Origin: Letharia columbiana
Taxonomy: Eukaryota; Ascomycota; Lecanoromycetes; Lecanorales; Parmeliaceae
Assembly (NCBI RefSeq): GCF_014066305.1
Contig: NW_023501054.1
Location: 51,001-115,000 of the forward strand
Direction of reading: 5' to 3'
DNA length: 64,000 bases
Under the pieces are notes generated by a model. It saw only the letters and a list, made by a program, of their open reading frames with translations. It did no database searches and was not told the DNA's origin. Shown here piece after piece: positions 63,801-64,000 of the stretch. Made by a program: the position numbers and the translations under genes. Position 1 is the first letter of the stretch. Each line of letters opens with the position of its first letter.

Positions 63801-64000
63801 ATCTATAAAGAATTAACTAATAAGAATTTCGAAACTATCTCGAATATCTCGTTTTTAATTAAATTAAAATTATTCGATATCTTTATAATAGCCTTATTTT
63901 TTTTAAAATCGAGAATCGATTTCTTAGACCTATATTAATTAGAAATTATCTTATATATAGTCTTTCGCGTAAGAATCCTCGTTATTAATATAATCTTTAA
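63801..64000 (+). other. Sequence after the chromodomain, possible start of right LTR
   Basis: AT-rich with several tcg sites. No polypurine tract or LTR edge can be recognised before the window ends. Confidence 0.3.

Larger units (their letters stand above)
57711..64000 (+). mobile_element. RIP-inactivated Ty3/Gypsy chromovirus, 3' end outside window
   Basis: Domain order on the plus strand is gag, CCHC knuckle, protease/linker, reverse transcriptase, RNase H, integrase, chromodomain. That is the order of Ty3/Gypsy elements, and the terminal chromodomain marks the chromovirus branch. Codons are shifted by CpA-to-TpA changes, giving many TAA/TAG stops and at least one frameshift, so it cannot be expressed. 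The left LTR should lie in roughly 57,711-58,580, but its edges could not be fixed because the right LTR is not in the window. It abuts the giant inverted repeat. Confidence 0.88.

Noticed and set aside
1..64000. Mitochondrial or endosymbiont/Apicomplexan genome because of low GC
   Set aside because: The specific loss of CA/TG, large nested repeats and RIP-mutated Gypsy element point to fungal nuclear heterochromatin. No rRNA, tRNA or intact frames are present.

Overview
Every part of this window looks like repeat DNA of a filamentous ascomycete (Pezizomycotina) that has been through repeat-induced point mutation (RIP). The sequence is extremely AT-rich, with GC by eye around one fifth or less. 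The dinucleotides CA and TG are almost absent for tens of kilobases, TA dominates, and CG and CT survive in places (many gcg, cgcg, tcg). That is the mark of CpA-to-TpA change on both strands. I found no intact protein-coding gene and recognised no tRNA, rRNA or telomere repeat. Decayed reading frames are still readable because their in-frame stops are nearly all TAA or TAG at former Gln or Trp codons. I cannot name the genus.

Layout. (1) 1-4,349: decayed DNA holding an element flanked by ~270-286 bp direct repeats (1,067-1,336 and 3,983-4,268), with a Gln-rich frame and a frame resembling a retroviral-type protease end, but no reverse transcriptase that I can see. (2) 4,350-20,024: a ~15 kb block carrying a palindromic miniature element, a long decayed plus-strand frame with in-frame Gln-rich repeats, an array of ~1 kb modules, and a 34-bp minisatellite. 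(3) 20,025-32,480: single-copy, somewhat less decayed DNA with several tandem repeats and a recurring short palindrome. (4) 32,481-34,543: first of three copies of a ~2 kb element with 18-codon tandem repeats. (5) 34,544-34,892: an LTR-like fragment and a 232-bp A tract. (6) 34,893-49,455: second, more decayed copy of the 15 kb block. (7) 49,703-53,400: two further copies of the ~2 kb element in tandem. (8) 53,407-57,710: a very large inverted repeat, distinctly less RIP-affected than its surroundings. (9) about 57,711-64,000: a Ty3/Gypsy chromovirus on the plus strand. Its gag, zinc knuckle, reverse transcriptase, RNase H, integrase and chromodomain can all be read through the mutations; the right end lies outside the window.

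Taken together this is a heterochromatic block, perhaps subtelomeric or pericentromeric, built by nested transposon insertion and a ~15 kb segmental duplication and then inactivated by RIP. The copies differ in age or in exposure to mutation: the second block has also lost many CpG sites, whereas the 53.4-57.7 kb palindrome keeps scattered CA and TG. Genes here act no longer as genes; the interest lies in the architecture, the mutational layering and a possible assembly problem at 34,660-34,891.
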